64,000 bases of DNA from Deroplatys truncata. Its lineage: Eukaryota > Arthropoda > Insecta > Mantodea > Mantidae. Position numbers and translations under genes: made by a program. The stretch is from positions 499,214,190 to 499,278,189 of the forward strand of contig CM060990.1 of the NCBI GenBank assembly GCA_030765065.1. Reading direction: 5' to 3'. The first letter of the stretch is position 1, and each line of letters starts with the position of its first letter. This document shows positions 54,272 to 64,000 of this stretch, one piece after another. The notes under the pieces were generated by a model that worked only from the letters and a program-made list of their open reading frames with translations, had not been told where the DNA came from and ran no database searches.

Positions 54272-55218
54272 TACTACACTGCCGTTTGTGAAAATTGCAA
54301 CACCAAGAAAGAATTTCCAGAATAACTCCAAACTTGGTGGAAGTGTAGAAGAGTGTGCAAGCAATAAGTGATTAGATTTGCAGAGAGATGGGGTACACGT
54401 AGGCCGAGCAGAGCCCTCTCGTGTCGGTCCGACAAGGTCAGTGTTGCGCCCAGTGTAGTCAGTGCAGAGCTGTCAAACAAGGTGGAAACAATAAAGTAGG
54501 TGCCAGAATGCCTCTTTGACGTTAAAGGATCCATACCGGCATGTGAGTGAGTTCGAACGGGGCAGAATGATTGACCTCCGGGAAGCGGGTTTATCATACC
54601 GTGACATTTCGGCTCGTACAGGGCATGCTGTTATGACAGTGATGTGTCTGTGGAAGCAGTGAATAGATGAAGGTCGTACGCAGCGAAGAGTGGGTACTGG
54701 ACCATGGTATATGACCACAGCACGGGATGACCGTCATCTTGTCCGAATGGCCATAACGGACCGTACAGCTTCATCCACAGTGTTGGCTCGACGCTGGAGT
54801 ACTGCAACAGGTGTGAACTTATGTGCATCAACGATTCGTCGCCGTTGCTGCAGGTTGGACTGGTTGCATGCATGCCATTACGTCGGCTTCCATTGTCCAG
54901 AAACCACAAGCCTCTCCGACTACAATGGGCACATGAACATCGTCACTGGGGTGCTGAGTGGCAAAAAGTAGTCTTTTCGAACGAGCCCCGCTTCAACTGC
55001 CCTATAGTGATGGCCGCATACGTGTCCAGTGGTACCGTGGTGAGCGCAACTTGGAGGGCTGCATTGTTGAGCGGCATAGTGGACAAGCACCAGGTGTGAT
55101 GGTTTGGGGCGCCATTGGTTACAACAATCGATCTCGCCTCCTACGAATTGAGGGCACCTTGTACAGCAACCGGTACCTAAAGGTGGTTGTAGAGCCTGAG
55201 GTACTCTTGCCGCATTAA
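54272..55218 (+). mobile_element. Tc1-like DNA transposon, 3' truncated
   Basis: The left end (ACTACACTGCCG...AAATTGCAACACCAAGAA near 54.27-54.32 kb) has the AAATTGCAACACCAAGAA form common at Tc1-like termini of arthropods. The transposase gene follows and sequence similarity ends at about 55,218 with no right terminal repeat. Confidence 0.75.
54510..55218 (+). pseudogene. Tc1 transposase (frameshifted, C-terminus missing)
   Basis: The head reads EFERGRMIDLREAGLSYRDI and SARTGHAVMTVMCLW, the paired-like helix-turn-helix. After an in-frame TGA near 54.66 kb come TTARDDRHLVRMAITDRTA and TIRRRCCRLDWLHA. The DDE region keeps the VFSNEPRFN context (normally SDESRF; the Asp is Asn) and then, a frame away, RIRVQWYRGERNLEGCIVER and GVMVWGAIGYNNRSRL to a stop at about 55,218. 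Asp to Asn plus frame breaks make it inactive. Confidence 0.82.
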
Positions 55219-55859
55219 TAAAATGAAAATCATCAAAATAGGTTGTGTGCCAATCTAAAACATAAATTGGAAGAAAATGACTGAATAAAAATGCAAAGGG
55301 CAAATAATGACGTATAATAAAAAAAACTAAAAATAGAAAATGGCATAAAATAACCCAAAAATGACCTAATAAATATGCATTTTCATAATCTGTGACCCAT
55401 GATAAGGATTATGTACACATTAGTAGTATCAATGATGCAACAATTAAAAGATGATGTGTAATCAGATTCTGGGCCCTGGTTATCACTATTCAATTAGCAG
55501 TTTCCTTTTCATGTTTGCCTTTCTCTTATTGCTAAATGAAAGAACATTGTAATAGTATGACAGAGCTAATGCCACACCGTTTCACACTGCAGTTCAATCA
55601 AACTCTGCATGCTACATTGAAGCATGCCAATGAAGCAGGGATGTCCATCTGGATCCATACTGAGTTGCCATTGAAGGATTTCACTTTGATTTTGGTACCT
55701 TGTGGTTAAAACTGGCAGCTGATGTTGTGGGTGTGGCCTCTTTCTGCTCCATTCCTTCTTCTCCAAAATTTCAGAGTGGGTTTTGGCATGAGAAATCTAA
55801 TACTTTCTTTGTAATCTTACAAAATTGCCTTCCATTTAAACCTTAAGTTAATATACCAG
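55219..55859. other. No gene; A/T-rich flank between Tc1 and Copia
   Basis: I looked here for the 3' LTR of the neighbouring Copia and found none. Confidence 0.5.
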
Positions 55860-55863
55860 CTAC

Positions 55864-58800
55864 CTATACCTTTGACTCCATACACTCTATACTCCTTTTA
55901 CCTTCATTATGCTGATCCTTCACAAAAGAATAGTTCAAATTAACATTTTTCTGTTTCATGTGATCAGACTTTCTCATCAATTTCATACAAGACCATATTT
56001 TAGATACCAATAAGGGAGTTTCAACACATGTATATACACAGTTCACTTATAATATTCTTTATAAGGAATGATTCTCTTGTACAGCTACTTAATGTAACAT
56101 ACTCTGATTCCATAGAGGAGAATGCTGCAGTTAATTGCTTTCTGCTCATCCAAGAAGTTATGCTGTTTAACACTGTGAATAAGTATCCTGTTAAGTACTT
56201 TCCATCTAAATCTCCTGTCCATTCTGATTCAGCATAACTAGTAATTGCATCTCCATTTGAGAGCAATAACCCAAGATTTACAATGTCCTTTAATGTAGCT
56301 TAGAATCCTTTTCATACCTTCTCATTGCAATTCAAATATATTTGTTTGATACCTACTGTAACATTTGACTGCTGACTAATATCTGGTTTAGCAGTTGTCA
56401 TTACATACCTACATGAGACATCCTACTATTTCTCTATAAGGTTGAAATTAACAATATATGGTCCTGATAATTCTTAAGATGAGTAAATCAAGAATTGCTA
56501 CAGGTTTACAAAACCAACAGTTGTTTCAGGCTTACAGTTAGTCATTTAAAAAATCCAAGTAGCTCTCTGATCTAAAACAATTTCTTCTTCTCTCCCAGAA
56601 ACTTGAATTCCTAGAAAGTGATAAAGGTTTCCTAAATTCTTTACTTTGAACTCAGACACTATTGTGTGCTTTACATTTTGCTGTAAATTTTAGCTTTGCA
56701 TGTAGCAATTATTGTGTCATCAACATATAAAAGAACATAAATAACAGAATTGACTAATATTTTAATATACAAACACTGACCATTCTGTCACTGCTTGAAG
56801 CTAAGGGTTTTCATTAAAAGATCAAATTTACTGCTCCATGCTCTTGTTGCTTGCTTTAAGCCTTACAGAGCCTTGTTTACCTTACAAATTAATGTTGCAT
56901 CTTCTTACAAAGTTTCAAATTGTTTTATGAAAATTTCTCCTTTTTTGCTATGTGAAAATACATTTTTCATAACCAACTGCTCAGTAATTAACAGTTTTGC
57001 ACTTATTGCTAACACTAAAATTCTGATGTAACTAATCTGGCATCTGGTGTACAATTTAGTGATAATCAAAACCTTTTCTTGGACTACAATCTTTTGTGAA
57101 TAATCTTGCTATACATGTTTTCATTTTTGCTTTAGGTTTAGTCTTTACTATCAAGGAGCAGTTCAGTTAGTGATAAAGTGTCAGTTTCCTCCAGAGCTTT
57201 TAATTCTTCATTTATTACATCTAAGCACACATGTTCATTCTTTTGTGTCTTTGATATTCTCATAATCATTTGGCGCATAATGAACATAAGATTCTACATT
57301 AAATCTAAGTAATTCTCTATATAAAGCAAAGCTTGGTTTATGTTCAAGTTCAGTGTTTATAAAAAGTCTTTCAGATAAGTACCTAGATGCCTTCCTTAAG
57401 AACTCTTACTTGTTTGATCAGTATGTTGTGAATCTAATCTTGTTGTAGCTTGTTGTAAACTCTGAATCTGCTTTGCAATTTTCTTCTTTTTTTACTTCTG
57501 TTTGACATTTCTTAGAATTACTATCTCCTGTTTCACTATCTTTCCAGTCTAACAATAATTGTTGTGCTTTTACAAATTGGTTTTTATCAAAGATTATATA
57601 TTTTCCTATAATTACTTTACTGTCTTGAGGAATCCACAGTCTGTAGCCATAGGACAACATCCTGCCATGTAAAATTTGGGAGTTTTAGACTCAAATTTAC
57701 TTTTAACTGCAGCATCTGGAAACTAAAGATAAGCAATCATCCAAAGGTATCTGATTTTGTTTATATTTTGCTTCCTTTCAAACCTAGTTATGCTGGTAAA
57801 CTTTCCTTTAGTCCTTTTGTAGGAATTCAATCTAGAGTGTACACTGCATATACCTAATACAGATGCATTTTACAAATTCTTTACAAGACCTGATTTTAGT
57901 AATGTGTATTTTCTTTTCAACTAAGTTCTCATCTTCTCCATGACACCATTCACTGAGGAGTAGGTATACCTCATTGTAAGCTCAAATTGGATGCCGTTAC
58001 CTTCAAAATGAATTTTAACTTAATTGGATGTGAACTTACCTGCTTTATCACATCTAAAATAACTTATGTTTTGATTATGATGAACAATTGCCTTGGCTTC
58101 ATAAACTTTAAAGTAGTGAAATACTTCTGATTTGAACTCATAGAAATAGCTGGCTGTGAAATAAATATAATCATCAATGAAAGTAAGAACTTAACTTCTA
58201 CCATTTCAAGATTCAGTGGTGTCTAATAAATCAAGGAGTACAAGTTCAAGTGGCCTGCTTTCTTTGATTGTTTCCTGAGTATGAGGAAACTTTATTTTAT
58301 TAACTGCAATACTTGTTTCAGTTACCTTGGTCTTTAGTAAATCCCTTGGTATTTATTCCTAAGTGCATGCCTTCTGCTAATTAATAGTTTTTCCAAATGT
58401 TCTTTTCCTATATGATTCAACCTTTCATACTATATTATAATTTCAGTTTCAGTTACTTTAGTTTCATTGTCAATGATAGATGTTAAGCTATATATTTTCA
58501 CTTCACTGTGAATGTTTTAAAACTTAAATAACTGATAATTTTTTCTAAAGTTTATTGTCCCCTATAAGCTACTGCTGCAACTCATTTGCTATTTGTAATG
58601 ATTGCTTTAGTATTATTACAAGAAGTGTTAAATCCTGCATAATCTAATTTCCTTACAAACATTAGGTGAGATTCTGGTTGTAAAACATTCATGATACCTT
58701 TGGTAGTAATTCTTGATTGTTCCTATCAAAAAATAAATTTGCTTCAATGTTAACAATTTTTCTGCGTTTAAATACTCACTTGACTTTGCTATTTTTATAA

Positions 58801-59630
58801 GCAATGGTTTTGATGAAGTTTTAATATCTGTTACATGCTGTTCATTGGTTACTAGATGTTTAGTGGAGCCTGGATTTAGATACCACTGAAGATGATATGC
58901 TGCTTGGCTGCCATCTTATTTCATTGAGAAATCTATTGTTTCTGGGAATATTGTTCCTACTGCATTGGCCTCTGTGGTTTCTTGAGATTTGTTGAAGTTT
59001 GACTCACGGTTCCTGCATTCTGCCCACTTATTGCTGGCATTCTGCAGTTACGGCAAAGAAATTGTATCTCTGTATTTTGCTCTTTCCACCATTGTCCACT
59101 GAAATATTGCCATCACTGTGTTTGGTAGCTCCTGTCATTCCACTTATTCTTTCTGTGATGAGTGGTAAATACTGTCAATGGATTTCTATGGTGTGATGCA
59201 CACTTGGAATTTGAAACACTTCATCAAGCAGTCGCCCTTAGATGGCTTCCATTAGTTTTTCATTAGTAATGGAGAGGGTTTCTTGTCCACAGACTACTGT
59301 TTTGGTTCATTAGGGAGAGACTGTAGGAGAGTTACAACTGCTTGGTAACTCTCTTATAAACTTGGCTTTTTTTGGCTTCAAACTGCTGCTCAAAGTTTAC
59401 TTGCAGGGCTTTCCACATGTCAAATGTTGTCTCCTTTACTTAATCTAATCTAAGCATGAATCAGCTACCTTTTGTAAAATTTCTTTATTCAGGTTTTTGT
59501 CTTTCTTGTCTAGTTCTTAATTCCAACTGCATTGTTGTGTTTATTCTTCTTGGGTGTCTTTGATCTGAAACAATTTTAGTTCTTTCTACATAAAATCCAA
59601 AAGATCCTTTTGGTCAAGTAGAATTTCTAT
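55864..59630 (-). pseudogene. Copia 1 gag-pol polyprotein (degraded)
   Basis: In minus order: a gag remnant; a protease context WYLNPGSTKHLV near 58.88 kb (DSG of the active site reads NPG); integrase core DDYTYFTASYFYEFKSEVF-like near 58.14 kb and RCDKAGKF near 58.04 kb; the integrase end GYRLWIPQDSKVIIGKYIIF (57.64-57.58 kb); RT with GLKQATRAW near 56.86 kb and YVDD at 56727-56716; RNase H with YAESEWTGDLDGKYLTGYLF and SSMESEYVTLSSCTRESFL (56.23-56.07 kb); and a C-terminal HMKQKNVNLNYSFVKDQHNEG at 55.96-55.90 kb. Many stops and frameshifts. Confidence 0.82.
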
Positions 59631-59777
59631 TTTGAATTTCCAGTTTATGTAGTATGCACCATCAAATGTGGGAGTTTCTATGTTTCATCTTCTGAAGCAA
59701 AATTTCTATTGAACAAATTTACACAGAAATTTCCTCCTCCTTTTAATCTTGAGTTTGAATTTTCACTCTTTGTGCTC

Positions 59778-59791
59778 TGGGCCCAAAATCT
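59778..59791 (-). promoter_or_regulatory. Copia 1 primer binding site (half tRNA-iMet type, two changes)
   Basis: GATTTTGGGCCCAG on the minus strand abuts the LTR. Drosophila copia uses GGTTATGGGCCCAG, complementary to the anticodon arm of initiator tRNA-Met; this copy differs at two positions. Confidence 0.75.
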
Positions 59792-60020
59792 GCTGTCTGG
59801 CTCACAAATACCACAACAAATTGTGCGGGTGTTTAACATATTTATAATTTAATAAGAGAGTATAACAAAAACCCCTCCACTAACTAGAAATGTGGTTGCT
59901 GAGAGGGAAGAATGAGTGTGGAGCAAACTGGGACTCAATCTAACTGCAGCACCAACCTTTGTATAAGAAATAGTTACAAAATAAACACAAATGACAAGTG
60001 TTCAGCTGCCACTTACAACA
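59792..60020 (-). repeat. Copia 1 5' LTR
   Basis: In the minus sense it starts TGTTGTAAGTGG and ends GAGCCAGACAGCA, about 229 bases, directly followed by the primer binding site. Related to the solo LTR at 12.43-12.87 kb. Confidence 0.75.
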
Positions 60021-60237
60021 TTGCCATCCTTCAAAATATTATGAGTCAGTTTATTGAATGGAAGGTATAATTGAGATAATAAAAAGTGTTTTCAGCTATG
60101 TAAAATTGAGAAACGATGAATGAATTCTTAATTCTGTCAGATAATGAAGTATTGTTTACTCCACCACTGCTGCCACCATCACCATCATCAAATATAACTT
60201 TACTATTTTGATAATTTTGTATGTATACACCAACTTA
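60021..60237. other. Short spacer between two Copia elements
   Basis: Contains a CCACC(A/T)CTGC-type run near 60.16 kb; no gene. Confidence 0.5.
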
Positions 60238-60453
60238 TTATGTTTTCTGTTTTTGATGAAACATAATATAAGCCAATCAACTTAATACTGTTTATTAAAT
60301 TAAAACTCTCTGAGGTTACACTAGGGTTGTCACTATGTATCACCATTATGAAAACACTGAAAAACAAGACATGAAACAAGAACTACAAACTTATTAAACT
60401 TAAATGTTCCTAGAGACCCTTTTACATTGCATATTAGTTGCTACTTTACTAGA
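60238..60453 (-). repeat. Copia 2 3' LTR
   Basis: Matches 62499-62713 through CAACTTAATACTGTTTATTA, CTGAGGTTACAC and GAAACAAGAACTAC, with scattered differences. Confidence 0.85.
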
Positions 60454-60641
60454 ACACTTTCTCTGATTTAATGAAAAGGATAATTCAGTTGAAAAAAATC
60501 TTTACATTAACAACTCTCAACAAAAAGTCCCATTTTGGAACATAAAACTTGTAGTCTTGGTCTTGCTAGTCTTTATCATATCTGCCACTGGTCTTCGGTT
60601 AATACATGTTGAATACTCAACTCTCCTTCCATTACTTTTTC

Positions 60642-61870
60642 TCAAACAAAGAAATGCTTAATCTTAATGTTTTTAGTGCAATGATGAAACTCAGGATTTT
60701 TTGCTAGCCTCGCCATTGCCTGATTATCAACATTAAGAATTGGTAATTCTTTTAGTTTCCTAATTTCTTGAAATAATCTTTTCAGCCAAATGATATCTTT
60801 AACTGCTTCTGTTGCTGCAAGAAATTCTGCCTCAGTTGTTGATGTAGCAGTAATAGCCTGTCTCTGACTAAACCATGAAATAGCTCCACCAGCATGTGTT
60901 ACCACAAATCCTGATGTTGATTGACCAGTTGATTGCATCCTCCAAAAGCTGCATCACTAAAGTATTCTCATCTATCATCATTTTCATTCAGATGATAGAC
61001 AATGCCTATGTTGCACATGCCTGTGACGTATTGAATTACTCTTTTCAATCTGATTGCATCCTGTGCAGATGCAGAATCAAGGGATCTTGATAAAAAAACT
61101 AACACTGTAAGCTAAATCTGGTCTTGTTCCTACCATTGGGTACATTAATGCACCAACTGTTTGTCAGTAAGGAAATTCACATGCCTTTGTTGTTTCATCA
61201 TCTATTTTTGATATCTGCAGTTCCTTCACCATTGGTGTTGAAACAGGTCTGCAAGTCTCAAAATGAAGGCATTCTAGAATTTTCTTTGCATATGCCTTTT
61301 GTGTAACCTTAATAGAACCATCCTCAAAACATTCAATTTCAAAACCAAGAAAATATGATAAGGGTTTCATGGTAATTTTAAGTTCAGTCTTCAACTCTTC
61401 AATGAAGTTGTCAGCATCTTTTTGATCTGTTACTATGATTAACCCATCGTCCACATAAAGAGCAACTAAAACTTTCTTGTTATTCTCATACTTAATATAT
61501 AAACATGGATCTGCCTCACTCCTCTTGAAACCTGCTGATAAAAGAAAGCCTCCAAATTGCTTGTTCCAGCATTTGGGGCTTGCTTTAGTCCATATAAACT
61601 ATGGTTGAGCTTACAAACTCGATCTATGCTGTTACTATATCCGTCTGGCTGTTGTATGTAGATTGTTTCATCTAATTCTCCATGCAAAAATGCTGTGGAA
61701 ACATCAAATTGAATCAAGTGCATCTTCTCAACTGCGGCAATGCTTAACATTGTTCAAATTGTATTCAGCTTGGCTACTGGACAGAAGATTTCATTGTAGT
61801 CTAGTTCGTAGTTTCAAACTAGACTAGTTTCATTGTAGTTCCTTGACGTTGACTGAATCCCTTATGAAAA
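60642..61870 (-). pseudogene. Copia 2 reverse transcriptase and RNase H
   Basis: RT: AAVEKMHLIQFDVSTAFLHG and DETIYIQQPDGY (motif A), NHSLYGLKQAPNA (GLKQAPR-like), then in the next frame YVDDGLIIVTD near 61.45 kb and PLSYFLGFEIE and KAYAKKILECLHF. RNase H follows (60938-60642): TSGFVVTHAGGAISWFSQRQ, ATSTTEAEFLAATEA and NKNIKIKHFF. Frame breaks at about 61.55, 61.16 and 60.94 kb. It is inactive. Confidence 0.82.
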
Positions 61871-61875
61871 GTCTA

Positions 61876-62280
61876 CTATTGACTATTTAACTCATTGCAC
61901 AAACTTTTCAATTTTGGGATTTGAGTAGAAACATCCTCACCTGGTATCCAGATGAATGTGAAGAATTCTGTACATATCTTGAAAAGTTGATCCTTAGACG
62001 TGGTCTCACTTAAGAGCTTTAATTCATTCCAAGCATCTTTCACTGATTCTTTATCCATTATCTTCTAATAAACCCCATCTGTAATGGAACTTGATAACAT
62101 CTATTTGGCATAACTGTTTGCTCTGCAATACAAATCACATGTTTGCTTGTACTTTTTGATTTGTGCTTCACAAGCTCCTTCTTGTAATGCTTCTTGTTTT
62201 ACCAATTTTCTATCAATGGCATCCAAGGCCCCTTCATGGTAATGTATTAAATTATGTTATGTTTTTTTCCAAACCGACCA
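61876..62280 (-). pseudogene. Copia 2 gag fragment
   Basis: The minus strand gives DWSVWKKTHNLIHYHEGAL-like residues near 62.27 kb, LYCRANSYAK near 62.12 kb and an open part MDKESVKDAWNELKLLSETT to 61,876, the typical helical Copia gag (A.e.W..Lk..f). It has stops. The zinc knuckle is not present, because sequence jumps to RT just after. Confidence 0.7.
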
Positions 62281-62484
62281 ATCTGTCTTGCCGGTCAGTG
62301 GTTTAATATTCTTTGAAAGATCATGCTTTTAAACTTCCTGTAATGTTTTGTGCTTTTGAAAAGTGAACTAAAACCTCATTTTCACATATAACAAAACTAA
62401 CATGACACAATATAGAGGTTAACTAGCACTTTGTAGGCACTTAAAACAGCATTAAAGCTCTTGCTTCTTTATTCAATAGCATAA

Positions 62485-62498
62485 CTGGGCCCATAACC
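62485..62498 (-). promoter_or_regulatory. Copia 2 primer binding site, half tRNA-iMet type
   Basis: GGTTATGGGCCCAG on the minus strand is the complement of the anticodon arm CTGGGCCCATAACC of initiator tRNA-Met, the internal half-tRNA primer known for Drosophila copia. It touches the LTR with no gap. Confidence 0.9.
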
Positions 62499-62713
62499 TG
62501 TAGTCTTCTGTTTTTGCCAAAACATTATATAACTCAATCAACTTAATGCTGTTTATTAAATTAAAACTGTCTGAGGTTACACAAGGGCTGTCACTATATA
62601 TTGCCATTATGAAAACCTGAAAAACAAGACGTGAAACAAGAACTACCAGCTTACTAAACTTAAATGATCCTAGAGACTGTTTTATATTAAATATTAGTAG
62701 TTACTTTACAACA
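62499..62713 (-). repeat. Copia 2 5' LTR
   Basis: In the minus sense it starts TGTTGTAAAGTAAC (same TGTTGTAA as Copia 1) and ends AGAAGACTACA, followed at once by the primer site. Confidence 0.85.
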
Positions 62714-62777
62714 ACAAGGTAATCTAACCTAATCCTGGTAGTGAAATAATGCTGTTGATGTAACACTTAAGAAGTAA

Positions 62778-62816
<39 letters not shown>
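62778..62816. repeat. (TA)n microsatellite
   Basis: About 19 uninterrupted TA units. Confidence 0.95.
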
Positions 62817-62818
<2 letters not shown>

Positions 62819-63702
62819 TTAATTTAGAAGCCTTACTATGTTTCCTATAGATCAGTTACTCTGTATTCCATGTTGCTACACTATCAAAAGTGCACTTTCT
62901 GTAGCAAATAACTTTTGTGCCTTTGTGGAATAACTGTTTACCAAATTGTACCTTTCCAGTATTGTTAAAACCTGCCTTATCCCATAAATATGTGGCTTCC
63001 TGCCCTAGTAGATTAAATTAAGGTTACATAATTGGTATGTGACAGATTAGCTTCTATATAATGAAATTTTAATTTAACTTCTCATGATCATAGATTTAAA
63101 ATACAGATTCCAACTTAAATAATAGGTTCTTTATGTTCCTTTAGGATTACATAAAGCTTGTCTTAATTCTGGATATTTTATTTTTTAGGAATAAGAATGT
63201 TTCTCTAATAAGAAAACTGTAATGCACATTGTGTACTGCCATTCTCTTATTACGTATTAATACAGAGCAGGTAATTTTGATGATTTCAGAATCTGTGATG
63301 ATATTATCTTCAAATGCTAAATTACAAGGATTGTCATCCTGCTCTCCCTTGGTTTGTACCAGTAATGAGATGTCTCCTGGACACATTAAAAGAGCTGCAC
63401 ATGACAAACCTATCATTCTACTGCATCATCTGCATCATAATGATAATGCGATAACATATTAGAAATTTATATTTCTAGCTCACACTTGCTTGAAGCTTGT
63501 AGTGACATTGGGCAGAACCATGGAGAAAGGTACCTCTCAGCTCACTCAGACTGGTGTCTGTCAAATTAATTTATTTAACAGCAAGTAGATGATGAAGATA
63601 ACATGTCTGTCCAAATGCCCGAGCCTTAGGTTTCTAGTGATAATGGCATGTGAACTCAATGCCACTCCTTATATTATCGTAGATATACTTAGTATTGTAG
63701 TT
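62817..63702. other. No gene seen
   Basis: AT-rich with short frames on both strands (63.15-63.46 kb) without recognisable domains. Confidence 0.45.
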
Positions 63703-63925
63703 AAATTAGCCTGGATGGCACATTTGTATATGCACTGACTTTTGTTGCTGAATGTTATTGGTTTGATTCCAGCCCAGGACGATGAGAGTTGAGTGTGCCT
63801 AAATGTGGCAACCTCAGGTTAGTAGATTTATTAGCATGCAAAGTAACTCCTGTGGGATGAAATTCTGACACTTGGTTGGACATTTATATAACTCTGATAT
63901 TTGTTAGTGTGTTTAAATAAATTTA
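63703..63925 (+). repeat. tRNA-derived SINE relic
   Basis: Box A-like TAGCCTGGATGGCA (63707-63720) and box B-like GGTTTGATTCC (63760-63770) are spaced as in a tRNA head. The body has CAACCTCAGGTTAGTAGATTT and AACTCCTGTGGGATGAAATTC, a form common in insect tRNA-derived SINEs. The shared TAGATTTA segment links it to the SINE near 10.1 kb. Confidence 0.65.
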
Positions 63926-64000
63926 CCAAGCACAAATAGTAACAGTTGTATGTAATGACTACAGAGTTGTTTAAAGTAGTAGTTTACAAACTTTGATCTA

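Larger units (their letters stand above)
55860..60020 (-). mobile_element. Copia LTR retrotransposon 1, 3' truncated
   Basis: Minus sense: 5' LTR 60020-59792, half-tRNA primer site, gag, protease, integrase, RT and RNase H down to about 55,860. No 3' LTR follows, so the 3' end is deleted. Most genes are broken. Copia order (IN before RT) is clear. Confidence 0.85.
60238..62713 (-). mobile_element. Copia LTR retrotransposon 2, both LTRs, internally deleted
   Basis: LTRs in direct orientation at 60238-60453 and 62499-62713, a primer site at 62498-62485, a gag fragment, then directly RT and RNase H. Protease and integrase are missing: about 2.5 kb in all, compared with about 5 kb for a full Copia element. 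Differences between the LTRs show it is old. Confidence 0.85.

Noticed and set aside
1..64000. CRISPR array, bacterial operons, rRNA genes, telomeric (TTAGG)n
   Set aside because: None seen. Spaced identical repeats with unique spacers, rRNA landmarks and pentamer telomere arrays are absent. The window is eukaryotic repeat DNA.

Overview
This window looks like repeat-dense nuclear DNA of an arthropod, most likely an insect. The mix of elements points there: Jockey-clade LINEs, a Penelope-like element, Tc1/mariner-type transposons, Copia elements primed by half of initiator tRNA-Met, tRNA-derived SINEs and a Maverick/Polinton. I see no convincing host protein-coding gene. The one clean non-coding gene is a tRNA-Leu(UAA), and it lies inside the Maverick.

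1-20.2 kb. Two arrays of an unusual gag-only non-LTR retrotransposon (about 1-2.7 kb and 14.1-19.45 kb, minus strand) have units joined head to tail. Each unit has a zinc-knuckle ORF1, a 3' UTR, a conserved structured 3' block of about 110 bp (six copies, M1-M6) and a short A-rich tail that directly abuts the 5' end of the next unit. A 5'-truncated copy with a 5-bp target-site duplication sits inside a Jockey LINE (2.8-6.6 kb), so this 3' end is a real retrotransposition end. Between the arrays lie the LINE, a Penelope-like GIY-YIG element (6.8-8.05 kb), a mariner relic, a SINE, a GAAA-rich microsatellite and a solo Copia LTR.

20.5-39.0 kb. A decayed Maverick/Polinton (endogenous adintovirus-like) element, minus strand, retains the full core set: adenain-like protease, major capsid, penton-like minor capsid, retroviral-type integrase with chromodomain, packaging ATPase and protein-primed DNA polymerase B. 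Most genes carry stops or frameshifts. A Tc1/mariner-superfamily transposon lies between ATPase-side and polymerase sequence, and a LINE fragment and a Mutator-like transposon split polB itself.

39.1-43.1 kb. A cargo-like segment holds tandem repeats, a 33-bp coding minisatellite leading into a dUTPase-like relic, an intact ORF with repeats of a kind seen in large DNA viruses, and on the other strand an unrecognised secreted Cys-rich protein and a coiled-coil protein. Whether this belongs to the Maverick is not settled, because I could not find terminal inverted repeats.

43.1-64 kb. Two more Jockey LINE copies lie head to head (43.7-46.3 kb minus, 46.5-51.2 kb plus). They are followed by two Tc1/mariner-type transposase fragments, a 3'-truncated Copia (55.9-60.0 kb), a second Copia with both LTRs but no protease/integrase segment (60.2-62.7 kb), a TA microsatellite and a SINE relic. 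Nearly everything is decayed. The layout reads as layers of nested insertions.
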